Positions 23,683 through 31,051 of a stretch of 38,779 nucleotides of DNA are shown here, one piece after another. The stretch lies in contig NZ_PZKE01000020.1 of assembly GCF_003034965.1 (NCBI RefSeq), positions 1 through 38,779 on the forward strand. Direction: 5' to 3'. Position 1 is the stretch's first letter. Each line of letters opens with the position of its first letter. The notes below the pieces were generated by a model. It saw only the letters and a list, made by a program, of their open reading frames with translations. It was not told the origin of the DNA and searched no databases. This stretch comes from Fuscovulum blasticum DSM 2131 (lineage in GTDB: Bacteria > Pseudomonadota > Alphaproteobacteria > Rhodobacterales > Rhodobacteraceae). The position numbers and the translations under genes were made by a program.

Positions 23683-25852
23683 GGGACACTCCTGCATTTG
23701 GGAACGGGGGGCGGGCGGCCGGGTCGGCCGGCGGGCGCTGGGCGGTCAGCGCCTCGGCATCCAGGATCAGCGCGATCCGGCCATCGCCCAGCACGGTGGC
23801 CGCCGCGACGCCGGGGATCGCGCCGTAATTCGCCTCAAGCCCCTTGATGACCACCTGACGCTGGTCATGCACCTCATCGACAACCAGCGCGCAATGCGAC
23901 TGGCTTTCGGTTTCGACCAGCAGCAGAAGCGGCGGCCCCTCGGCCCCGTCCTGCGCGGCATTGCGGCGGGCGGGCAGGCCCAGCCCCTGCGCCACGTCGA
24001 TCACCGGCAGGAATCGCCCGCGGATCGACAGCACCCGGTCCTGCGGGCCCAGCCCATGCAGATCGGCCGGGTCGGGGCGCAGCGTCTCGATCACCGAGGC
24101 GACGGGGATCACCATGGTCCGCCCCGCCACCGAAATCACCATGCCATCCATCACCGCCAGGGTCAGCGGCAGCGAGATGGTGAATTCGGTGCCTTCCCCG
24201 GGGACCGAGGCAATGGCGACCCGGCCCCCCAGCGCCGTGACGGCGTTCTTCACCACATCCAGCCCCACGCCGCGGCCCGACAGGTTTGAAACCTTCTCGG
24301 CGGTGGAAAATCCGGGCAGGAACAGCAGGTTGTCGATCTCGGCCTCGGTCAGATCGGCTTCCGGGCTGATCAGCCCGCGCGCCAGTGCCTTGGCGCGGAT
24401 GCGGGCGCGGTCCAGCCCCGCGCCATCGTCGCGCAGGCTCAGGATCACGCTGCCCGACCGATGCGCCGCCGACAGCCGCAGCGTGCCTTCCGCCGGCTTG
24501 CCGGCCGCAAGGCGCGCGGCGGGCGGCTCCAGCCCGTGGTCCACCGCGTTTCGGATCATGTGCGTCAGCGGATCGGCCAGCCGTTCGATCACGGTCTTGT
24601 CGACTTCGGTCGCCTCGCCCAGCGTCACCAGCCGCGCCTGTTTGCCGGTCGCCTCGGCCGCTTCGCGCAGGATGCGGCTCATCCGCTGGAACAGCGGCTT
24701 CACCGGCTGGGCCCGGATCGCCATCACCGCTTCCTGCAGGTCGCGCGCCAGCAGGCGATAGCCCTCGACATGGCCGATCACCTCGGCCTCCGAACTCAGC
24801 GTCAGGTCCAGCACGCTTTGCTCGATCATCGCCTGATTGATGATCAGCTCGCCCACGGCGTTGATCAGCCGGTCAACCCGGTCCAGATCAACCCGCAGCG
24901 TTGGCTTCGGGCCCGCGGCGGGGTCGTCCTCCGGCGCGCGCGCCTCGCGCCGGGGCGGCGGGGCCAGCGGTGGGGCTGCGGCAGGCTCTGCTGGCGGGCC
25001 GGCGGGCGGATCGTCCGGCGCGATGTCCAGCAGGCACAGGCCCTGCACGAAATCGAACACCTCCCGCACCGCCGCTTCCGGCACGGCGCCGGCCAGGCGG
25101 ATCGTCCAGGCCAGCCAGGCACCGGCGGGATCGAACCCCTCCCACGGCGGCAGGTCCGAAAGGTCAAGCGTCACCGTGACAGGCCCCAGATCCGCCAGCG
25201 CGGCGAAGAGCGCGGCCGGATCGTGACCATGGGCGTAAAGCGCGGGCAGGGGGCGGAAGCGGACCCGCCAGCCGGGGGCCGCCTCTCTTGGGCCGGGGCC
25301 GGGAAAGCCGATCACCTCGGCCCCAGGGCCAACACTTGACCCAACCCCGAATCCGGCCCCGTCCGCGCCCAGCCCGGCCCCGGCACCCAGCGGGCCAAGG
25401 TCCAGCGCAACGGCGGCAAAGCCGAAACAGGGGTCATCGCCGGCCCCGTCCGGTTCTTCGGGCGCATCCTCGCCCAGAATGGCGTAAAGATTGGCCAGAA
25501 AGCCCGCCGTCACCTCGGGGGCGATGGCGCGGTCGTCCCGCGCCGCCTCAACCTGTTCGGCCAGATGGTCGGCCGACCGCAGCAGCGTGTGCATCACCTC
25601 GGGTGTCAGCGCGATGCGGCCCGCGCGGATGCCGTCCAGCACCGTCTCGAAACGGTGGGCAAATCCCACCAGCGCCTCCAGCGCAAAGGCCCCGGCGCCG
25701 CCCTTCACCGAATGAACGGCGCGGAAGACCGCATTCAGCGTCTCGCCGTCCCCGGCGCCGACCGCCATCTGCGCCAGCCCTTCGACCAGCGCCTCCAGCA
25801 ATTCCTCACATTCCTCGAAGAACGTGTCGCGGATCGCGTTTCGCGCTGTCAT
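23669..25852 (-). CDS. cheA: Chemotaxis histidine kinase CheA
   Basis: 727 aa. The HPt domain has phospho-acceptor His47 in AVHSVKGGAGAF. A divergent central region (about 195-290) may serve as the P2 docking domain, followed by a Pro/Ala-rich linker (about 295-325). The dimerisation domain begins LRVDLDRVDRLINAVGEL. The kinase domain has MIRNAVDHGLE, LRDDGAGLD and GRGVGLDVVKN. A CheW-like P5 domain ends the protein. I chose ATG 25852 (MTARNAIRDTFFEECEELL), which falls 1 nt after the upstream cheY stop. It phosphorylates the two CheY proteins; the CheB in this operon appears unable to accept phosphate. Confidence 0.97.
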   Translation of the reverse strand: MTARNAIRDTFFEECEELLEALVEGLAQMAVGAGDGETLNAVFRAVHSVKGGAGAFALEALVGFAHRFETVLDGIRAGRIALTPEVMHTLLRSADHLAEQVEAARDDRAIAPEVTAGFLANLYAILGEDAPEEPDGAGDDPCFGFAAVALDLGPLGAGAGLGADGAGFGVGSSVGPGAEVIGFPGPGPREAAPGWRVRFRPLPALYAHGHDPAALFAALADLGPVTVTLDLSDLPPWEGFDPAGAWLAWTIRLAGAVPEAAVREVFDFVQGLCLLDIAPDDPPAGPPAEPAAAPPLAPPPRREARAPEDDPAAGPKPTLRVDLDRVDRLINAVGELIINQAMIEQSVLDLTLSSEAEVIGHVEGYRLLARDLQEAVMAIRAQPVKPLFQRMSRILREAAEATGKQARLVTLGEATEVDKTVIERLADPLTHMIRNAVDHGLEPPAARLAAGKPAEGTLRLSAAHRSGSVILSLRDDGAGLDRARIRAKALARGLISPEADLTEAEIDNLLFLPGFSTAEKVSNLSGRGVGLDVVKNAVTALGGRVAIASVPGEGTEFTISLPLTLAVMDGMVISVAGRTMVIPVASVIETLRPDPADLHGLGPQDRVLSIRGRFLPVIDVAQGLGLPARRNAAQDGAEGPPLLLLVETESQSHCALVVDEVHDQRQVVIKGLEANYGAIPGVAAATVLGDGRIALILDAEALTAQRPPADPAARPPFPNAGVSHASP

Positions 25853-25853
25853 C

Positions 25854-26228
25854 TCAGCCCCTTGCCCCGGTGACCTTGCGCACCACCGACACGATGGCGG
25901 CATCCTCGAACGGCTTGACGATCCAGCCGGTGGCGCCGGCCTGCCGGGCCCGCGCCTTCAGCGCGTCGGCGCTTTCGGTCGTCAGCACCAGAATGGGCAC
26001 CGTGGGGTTGTGGCTCTGGCTGCGGATGGCGTCGATCACGCCGAACCCGTCCAGCCGGGGCATGTTGATGTCGGTGATCACCACATCCGGGTCCACCTCG
26101 GCAAAACATGCCACGCCCGCCGCGCCATCCTCGGCGGTGGTGCAGGCAAACCCGGCCTCTTCCATCGCGCGGCGCAGCAGGTTGCGGATGGTGCGGCTGT
26201 CGTCGATGGCAAGCACCCGCAGGGTCAT
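25854..26228 (-). CDS. cheY: CheY response regulator (first copy in operon)
   Basis: 124-aa single receiver domain. The acidic pair is Asp9/Asp10 (AIDDSRTIR), the phospho-acceptor Asp53 (ITDINMPRLDG), with Thr83 (LVLTTES) and Lys105 (VKPFE). TTES and the surrounding sequence are typical of CheY paired with a neighbouring CheA. It overlaps the STAS gene (ATGA) and ends 1 nt before cheA. Confidence 0.95.
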   Translation of the reverse strand: MTLRVLAIDDSRTIRNLLRRAMEEAGFACTTAEDGAAGVACFAEVDPDVVITDINMPRLDGFGVIDAIRSQSHNPTVPILVLTTESADALKARARQAGATGWIVKPFEDAAIVSVVRKVTGARG

Positions 26229-26500
26229 TCGGCCCGCTCCATCGTCAGCATCGCGGGCGTCACCCCCAGCGCCGCCAGCCGGTCGGCCTGCGCCGCCGTC
26301 AGCCCCGCCAGCACCAGGCCGATGCCGCGGCGGCGCCGGTCGGCCGCCGCCGCCAGCAGCATCTGCACCAGCGGCACCTCCAGCCGGCGCAGCCGCGTGG
26401 CGGTGATGCGAAGCGCGCGGTCGGGGTGCTGGCGCAAAGCGGCGGCAAGCGGGGTGTCCGCGGTGACAGAGATCCGGTCAGGCAGGTCAAGATTGATCAT
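26225..26500 (-). CDS. Small STAS-like protein heading the che operon
   Basis: 91 aa beginning [22 protein letters not shown]. The pattern, a strand-rich start, [22 protein letters not shown] in place of the usual 'D-x-SG' helix, and [21 protein letters not shown], fits a STAS domain like those of anti-anti-sigma factors and MlaB. The phosphorylatable Ser of classical antagonists is missing. It is the first gene of the che operon, overlapping cheY by 4 nt. Its role is unknown: perhaps a binding partner for a che component. Longer starts upstream look non-coding. Confidence 0.75.
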   Translation of the reverse strand: MINLDLPDRISVTADTPLAAALRQHPDRALRITATRLRRLEVPLVQMLLAAAADRRRRGIGLVLAGLTAAQADRLAALGVTPAMLTMERAE

Positions 26501-26595
26501 TCCGGTCACGCCTTCAGTCTGGTCACGCCCGGGCGCAGCCGGGGCAGGGCGGGCCGCGGTCAGCCTGCGGCCCGACCCCATCGGTAACGGCCCGA

Positions 26596-26648
26596 GGTTT
26601 AAGGAATGGTTTTCGCAGCCTGCCCCCGCCGGCCAATTTCCTTCAACC
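26596..26648. repeat. 11-bp imperfect inverted repeat in che/epimerase divergent gap
   Basis: GGTTTAAGGAA (26596-26606) faces TTCCTTCAACC (26638-26648), with 10 of 11 bases paired. It lies in the 233-nt divergent gap, about 96 nt from the STAS start and 86 nt from the epimerase start. It could be an operator or the -35 regions of two promoters. The remainder of the gap shows no ORF or clear sigma-28 promoter. Confidence 0.4.
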
Positions 26649-26733
26649 TGTCCGGATCTGCCCGCCCCCGCGCAGGGTTGACGGGCCACAGCCCCCCCGC
26701 CATCGTGCGCGCGCACCGCCGCAGGAGACCCCG

Positions 26734-27747
26734 ATGCGCAAGGCCTTCATCACCGGAACCGCCGGCTTCATCGGGTTTCACCTGGCCTGCCGCCTGCTGG
26801 CGCGCGGCTGGCAGGTGCACGGCTTTGACGGCATGACCGATTATTATGATGTCACGCTGAAACAGCGCCGCCATGCGCTGCTGCTTCAGACGCCCGGCTT
26901 TGCCGCGACGCAGGCGATGCTGGAAGACACCGCCGCGCTGGATGCCGCGGTCGATGCCTTCCGTCCCGATGTCATCCTGCACCTCGCGGCGCAGGCCGGG
27001 GTGCGCTACAGCTTGGAAAACCCGCGTTCCTATGTCAGCGCGAATGTGGTCGGCACCTTCAACGTGATCGAGGCCGCCCGGCGCCATCAGGTGCAGCATC
27101 TGCTGATGGCATCCACCAGTTCCGTCTATGGCGCGAACGAAGAGATGCCCTTCCGCGAAACCGACAAGGCCGACGGGCCGCTGACGATCTATGCCGCCAC
27201 CAAGAAGGCGACCGAAGCGATGGGCCATGCCTATGCCCATCTGTGGAACCTGCCCACCACGATGTTCCGCTTCTTCACCGTCTACGGCCCCTGGGGGCGC
27301 CCGGACATGGCCGCGTTCCGCTTTGTCGAAGCGATCCTGAACGACCGCCCCATCGACCTTTACAATCAGGGCGAGATGTGGCGCGACTTCACCTTCGTCG
27401 ACGATCTGGTCGAAGCCATCTGCCGCCTGATCGACGCCGTTCCGGTCCGGCCCGCACCGGGCCAGGCGGTCCCGGATGGTGACAGCCTGTCAAGGGAGGC
27501 GCCCTTCCGCATCGTCAACATCGGCAATTCCGACAAGGTGAAGCTGACCGATTTCGTGGCCGCCATAGAAGAGGCGCTGGGCAAGCCGGCCATCCGCAAC
27601 CTTCTGCCGATGCAGACGGGCGACGTGCCGGCCACCTGGGCCGATACCGGCCTGCTGCGGCGGCTGACCGGCTTTGCCCCCGCAACCGGCATCCGCGACG
27701 GGATGCGCAGCTTCGTCGCCTGGTATCGCGAATATTATGGCCGATAA
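26734..27747 (+). CDS. NAD-dependent sugar epimerase (UDP-glucuronate 4-epimerase-like)
   Basis: 337-aa extended short-chain dehydrogenase. The N-terminal Rossmann motif GTAGFIG (residues 8-14) binds NAD. Catalytic Tyr153 and Lys157 are in YAATKKATE, with the Ser in [50 protein letters not shown] and [11 protein letters not shown] are characteristic of the UDP-glucuronate 4-epimerase group (CapI/LspL-like), which supplies UDP-galacturonate for surface polysaccharide or LPS. AGGAG precedes the ATG. No glycosyltransferase neighbours are present, so it is a stand-alone gene. The exact sugar is inferred. Confidence 0.9.
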   Translation: MRKAFITGTAGFIGFHLACRLLARGWQVHGFDGMTDYYDVTLKQRRHALLLQTPGFAATQAMLEDTAALDAAVDAFRPDVILHLAAQAGVRYSLENPRSYVSANVVGTFNVIEAARRHQVQHLLMASTSSVYGANEEMPFRETDKADGPLTIYAATKKATEAMGHAYAHLWNLPTTMFRFFTVYGPWGRPDMAAFRFVEAILNDRPIDLYNQGEMWRDFTFVDDLVEAICRLIDAVPVRPAPGQAVPDGDSLSREAPFRIVNIGNSDKVKLTDFVAAIEEALGKPAIRNLLPMQTGDVPATWADTGLLRRLTGFAPATGIRDGMRSFVAWYREYYGR

Positions 27748-27794
27748 CCCGCCCACCGGCCCCGCCTGCCGCCCGGACGGGCCGCTGCCGCACA

Positions 27795-27848
27795 GGCATA
27801 CGTCGCGCAGACGCGCATCATACCTTTGGCATACCTTTCGCAGACGCG
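27795..27848. repeat. Two 21-bp direct repeats upstream of tpa
   Basis: GGCATAC-N4-CGCAGACGCG occurs at 27795-27815 and 27828-27848, exactly 33 bp apart (about three helical turns). Between them CATACCTTT is tandemly repeated (27819-27827 and 27830-27838, 11-bp period). They lie about 135-185 nt before the tpa start. This looks like a multi-site operator, but no known regulator motif is recognised. Confidence 0.6.
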
Positions 27849-27883
27849 GGGCCCGGTGCCGCGCCGGCCCGCGCCCGCCCTGT

Positions 27884-27942
27884 CTGGCCACAACCCGGAT
27901 CGCAGACTGGACCTAAGCCGTCGCCGGGTTTTCTCCGATACT
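27884..27942 (+). promoter_or_regulatory. Candidate TauR box and promoter of tpa
   Basis: CTGGACCTAA (27907-27916) matches CTGGACYTAA, the TauR recognition decamer I recall from Rhodobacter capsulatus. A weaker copy, CTGGCCACAA, is at 27884-27893. A -10-like GATACT lies at 27937-27942, putting the TauR box over or next to the -35 position, as for an activator. The tpa start follows at 27981 with GGAAGGA. Confidence 0.6.
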
Positions 27943-27980
27943 GCGGCACAACGAATTTCTCCATCTGGAAGGATCATGCC

Positions 27981-29360
27981 ATGGAAGGCATCACCGGAAT
28001 GAACGACATGAGCCGTGTGGTCGAGGCCGACCGCGCCCATGTCTGGCACCACCTCGTGAACCACAAGCAGTTCGAGACCGCCGATCCGCGTGTCATCGTG
28101 GAAGGCAAGGGGCTGCGGGTCTGGGATGCGCGCGGCAAGGAATATCTGGATGCCGTGTCGGGCGCGGTCTGGACGGTGAACGTCGGCTATGGCCGCGAAA
28201 GCATTGCCAATGTCGTGCGCGACCAACTGGTGAAGATGAACTATTTCGCCGGCGTCGGCGGCTCGATCCCCGGCGCGCTTTTCGCCGAAAAGCTGATCTC
28301 CAAGATGCCGGGGATGAGCCGGGTCTATTATTCCAACTCGGGTTCTGAAGCGAACGAGAAGGTCTACAAGATGGTGCGGCAACTGTCGCACCGCGTCCAT
28401 GGCGGCAAGAAGTGGAAGATCCTCTATCGCGAACGCGATTACCACGGCACCACCATCGGCGCACTGGCCACCTCGGGCCAGGCCGAACGGGCCATGCAAT
28501 ACGGCCCCTATCCCGACGGTTTCGTGATGGTTCCGCACTGCCTGGAATACCGCAAGCAGTGGGATGTCGAGAATTACGGCGAACGCGCCGCCGATGCGAT
28601 CGAGGAAGTGATCCTGCGCGAAGGCCCCGATACCGTGGGCGCCATCGTGCTTGAACCCGTGACCGCCGGCGGCGGCGTGATCGTCCCGCCGAAAGGCTAT
28701 TGGGAGCGGGTTCAGGAAATCTGCAAGAAATACAACATCCTGCTGCACATTGATGAAGTCGTTTGCGGCGTGGGCCGCACGGGTGTGTGGTTCGGCTACC
28801 AGAACTACGGCATCAAGCCCGATTTCGTGACCATGGCCAAGGGCGTCGCCTCGGGCTATGCGGCGATCTCCTGCACGGTCACGACCGAGGAGGTGTTCGA
28901 CATGTTCAAGAACGACGCCGCCGATCCGCTGAGCTATTTCCGCGACATCTCCACCTTCGGCGGCTGCACCTCCGGCCCGGCGGCGGCGCTGGAAAACATG
29001 CGCATCATCGAGGACGAGAACCTGCTCGACAACACGCTGCGCATGGGCAAGCGGACCATCGACAGCCTCAATGCCCTGATGGAAAAGCACAAGGTGATTG
29101 GCGATGTGCGGGGGGCGGGCCTGTTCTGCGGCGCCGAACTGGTGGCCGACCGCAAGTCCAAGGAACCGATGGACGAAAAGAAGGTCGCCGCCGTGGTGGC
29201 CGACTGCAACGCGCAAGGCGTGATCATCGGCATGACCAACCGTTCGCTGCCGGGCCTGAACAACACGCTCTGCCTGTCGCCGGCGCTGATCGCCACCGCC
29301 GATGACATCGACGAAATCACCGGCGCCATCGACAAGGCGCTGACCAAGGTCTTCGGCTGA
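27981..29360 (+). CDS. tpa: Taurine:pyruvate aminotransferase
   Basis: 459-aa class-III PLP aminotransferase. PLP-binding Lys287 lies in VTMAKGVASGYAA. DEVVCGVGRTGVWFGYQNYG is the cofactor-contact segment, and YSNSGSEANEKVYKMVRQ the N-terminal signature. The family alone would also fit other omega-aminotransferases. The following tauR, xsc, tauE, ackA and soe genes make taurine (to sulfoacetaldehyde, with pyruvate to alanine) by far the best substrate. GGAAGGA lies 7 nt before the ATG. A stem without T-run follows the stop. Confidence 0.93.
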   Translation: MEGITGMNDMSRVVEADRAHVWHHLVNHKQFETADPRVIVEGKGLRVWDARGKEYLDAVSGAVWTVNVGYGRESIANVVRDQLVKMNYFAGVGGSIPGALFAEKLISKMPGMSRVYYSNSGSEANEKVYKMVRQLSHRVHGGKKWKILYRERDYHGTTIGALATSGQAERAMQYGPYPDGFVMVPHCLEYRKQWDVENYGERAADAIEEVILREGPDTVGAIVLEPVTAGGGVIVPPKGYWERVQEICKKYNILLHIDEVVCGVGRTGVWFGYQNYGIKPDFVTMAKGVASGYAAISCTVTTEEVFDMFKNDAADPLSYFRDISTFGGCTSGPAAALENMRIIEDENLLDNTLRMGKRTIDSLNALMEKHKVIGDVRGAGLFCGAELVADRKSKEPMDEKKVAAVVADCNAQGVIIGMTNRSLPGLNNTLCLSPALIATADDIDEITGAIDKALTKVFG

Positions 29361-29392
29361 GCCTTTCTCGGCGTGCATGATCCGACATGACA

Positions 29393-29416
29393 GCCGCGCC
29401 CCGACAGGAGCGCGGC
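29393..29416 (+). terminator. GC stem-loop between tpa and tauR (not a classical terminator)
   Basis: GCCGCGC (29393-29399) pairs with GCGCGGC (29410-29416) around a 10-nt loop. No T-run follows. It may lower read-through or stabilise the tpa message. TTGACA at 29425-29430 just after it could be the -35 of a separate tauR promoter, although no good -10 is evident. Confidence 0.35.
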
Positions 29417-29484
29417 AGCCTCACTTGACAACCGCCCGCGTGGGCCGCTTCATGTCGCCAGTTCCAGCGCATGATGAGGCCAGA

Positions 29485-30945
29485 GTGGCGATCCCGGTCG
29501 AAGCCTTCTTCCTGACAGGCGGCACCGCCGGCACCCTGCAAAGCCGCATCCGCGCCATGGTCACCGAAGGCATCCTGGCCGGGCGATTCCGTCCGGGGCA
29601 GAAGATGCCGTCGTCGCGCGGGCTGGCTGAACATCTGGGCGTCAGCCGGATCACCGTGACGCTGGCCTATGCAGACCTTGTGTCGTCGGACTATCTGACC
29701 GCGCGGGGCAGGTCGGGCTATTTCGTCAGCGACAACGCCCCCCGCGCTCCCGAATTTCCTGCTGCCGAACGCCCGGCGGAAGAGGTGGACTACGGCGCGC
29801 TGTCGGCCCGCCGCTATACCCGCGCCATGGCAGGGGTGGACCGGCCCGAGGATTGGGAGAAGTTCCCCTATCCCTTCATCTACGGCCAGACCGATCCGAC
29901 GCTGTTCGATCACCAGAACTGGCGGGCCTGTGCGCTGCGGGCGCTGGGGCGGCGCGATTTTGCCTCGCTTACCAGTGACTTCTACGAACGCGACGACCCG
30001 CTGCTGATCGAACAGATCCTGCGGGTGATCCTGCCGCGCCGGGGGATTGCGGCGCGCGGGGACGAGGTGTTGCTGACGCTGGGCGCGCAGAACGCGCTGT
30101 GGCTTGCTGCAACGGTCCTGCTGGGGCCGGGGCGGCAGGCGGTGGTGGAAAACCCCTGTTATCCGGGCCTGCGCCGCATCTTGCAGACCAGCGGCGCGGG
30201 CGTGGCTAGCGTCGATGTCGATGAGGCGGGGCTGCCACCGCGCCTGCCGCCGGCGGATGTGGTCTTTACCACGGCCAGCCACCAGTGCCCGACCAATGCC
30301 ACCATGCCGCTGGACCGCCGTCTGCAACTGCTGGACGCCGCCAGCCGCGAGGATTTCGTGGTGGTCGAGGACGATTACGAATTCGAGATGAGCTTCCTCA
30401 AACCCGTCTCTCCCGCTTTGAAATCATTGGATAAAGGCGGGCGGGTGATCTACGCGGGCAGCTTCTCGAAATCCATCTTTCCGGGGATGCGGCTGGGCTA
30501 TCTGGTCGGCCCGCCCGCCTTTATCGCCGAGGCGCGGGCGCTGCGGTCGATGGTGCTGAAACACCCGCCGGGGCATATCCAGCGCACGGTGGCCTATTTC
30601 CTGGCGGAAGGGCATTACGACGCGCTGATCAACCGGATGCGCAACGCCTTTCGCCGCCGCCGGCAGGTGATGGACGATGCCATTTCTGAACACGGGCTGA
30701 CGGTGGCCGGGCAGGGCGGGTTTGGCGGGTCCAGCTTCTGGATGGCCGCGCCCGAAGGCGTGGATACCGAGCCTCTGGCGCAGGTCTTGCGCGCGGACGG
30801 GGTGCTGATCGAACCCGGGCGGGGCTTTTTCGACCCCGCGCGGGAAGAGCGGCGGTTCTACCGGCTGGCCTATTCCTCGATCGCGCCGGCGCGGATTCCC
30901 GACGGCATCGCCCGGATCGCCAGGGCGCTGGCGCGGTCGGGCTGA
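29485..30945 (+). CDS. tauR: TauR, MocR-type regulator of taurine utilisation
   Basis: About 486 aa. An N-terminal GntR winged helix (LQSRIRAMVTEGILAGRFRP to HLGVSRITVTLAYADLVS) is fused to a class-I aminotransferase-like domain. The PLP Lys is in YAGSFSKSIFPGMRLGYL. The location between tpa and xsc identifies TauR, an activator in Rhodobacter. I chose GTG 29485 because it gives the usual beginning (M)AIPVEAFFL with GAGG in front. In-frame ATGs at 29452 and 29377 are possible and would give 497 or 522 aa. Likely ligands are PLP with taurine. Confidence 0.9.
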   Translation: MAIPVEAFFLTGGTAGTLQSRIRAMVTEGILAGRFRPGQKMPSSRGLAEHLGVSRITVTLAYADLVSSDYLTARGRSGYFVSDNAPRAPEFPAAERPAEEVDYGALSARRYTRAMAGVDRPEDWEKFPYPFIYGQTDPTLFDHQNWRACALRALGRRDFASLTSDFYERDDPLLIEQILRVILPRRGIAARGDEVLLTLGAQNALWLAATVLLGPGRQAVVENPCYPGLRRILQTSGAGVASVDVDEAGLPPRLPPADVVFTTASHQCPTNATMPLDRRLQLLDAASREDFVVVEDDYEFEMSFLKPVSPALKSLDKGGRVIYAGSFSKSIFPGMRLGYLVGPPAFIAEARALRSMVLKHPPGHIQRTVAYFLAEGHYDALINRMRNAFRRRRQVMDDAISEHGLTVAGQGGFGGSSFWMAAPEGVDTEPLAQVLRADGVLIEPGRGFFDPAREERRFYRLAYSSIAPARIPDGIARIARALARSG

Positions 30946-30978
30946 CCCGCCGCATCTGGCCTTGCCACGGCGGCTACG

Positions 30979-30998
30979 CTGGCCCTACTTGGACTTAT
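30979..30998 (+). promoter_or_regulatory. Tandem TauR-like decamers upstream of xsc
   Basis: Two decamers, CTGGCCCTAC (30979-30988) and TTGGACTTAT (30989-30998), are directly adjacent. Each matches CTGGACYTAA at 8 of 10 positions. TAGCAT at 31010-31015 may be the -10. The xsc start is 31052. The arrangement suggests a second TauR-controlled promoter inside the cluster. Confidence 0.55.
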
Positions 30999-31051
30999 CG
31001 GCCTTTGTGTAGCATGACCCGCAACAGAAAGCCCGTCCGGAGACCCGCCCC

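Noticed and set aside
26501-26620. Possible sigma-28 (FliA) promoter TAAA...CCGAT on the minus strand ahead of the che operon
   Set aside because: The spacing is about 12 nt rather than 15 and the -10 part matches poorly.
27757-27784. CGGCCC...GGGCCG inverted repeat after the epimerase gene as a terminator
   Set aside because: Only 6 bp, a long loop and no T-run; likely chance in GC-rich DNA.
27735-29378. 547-codon minus-strand open frame opposite tpa
   Set aside because: Rich in His, Asp and Arg with no recognisable family; tpa on the plus strand is a certain gene.
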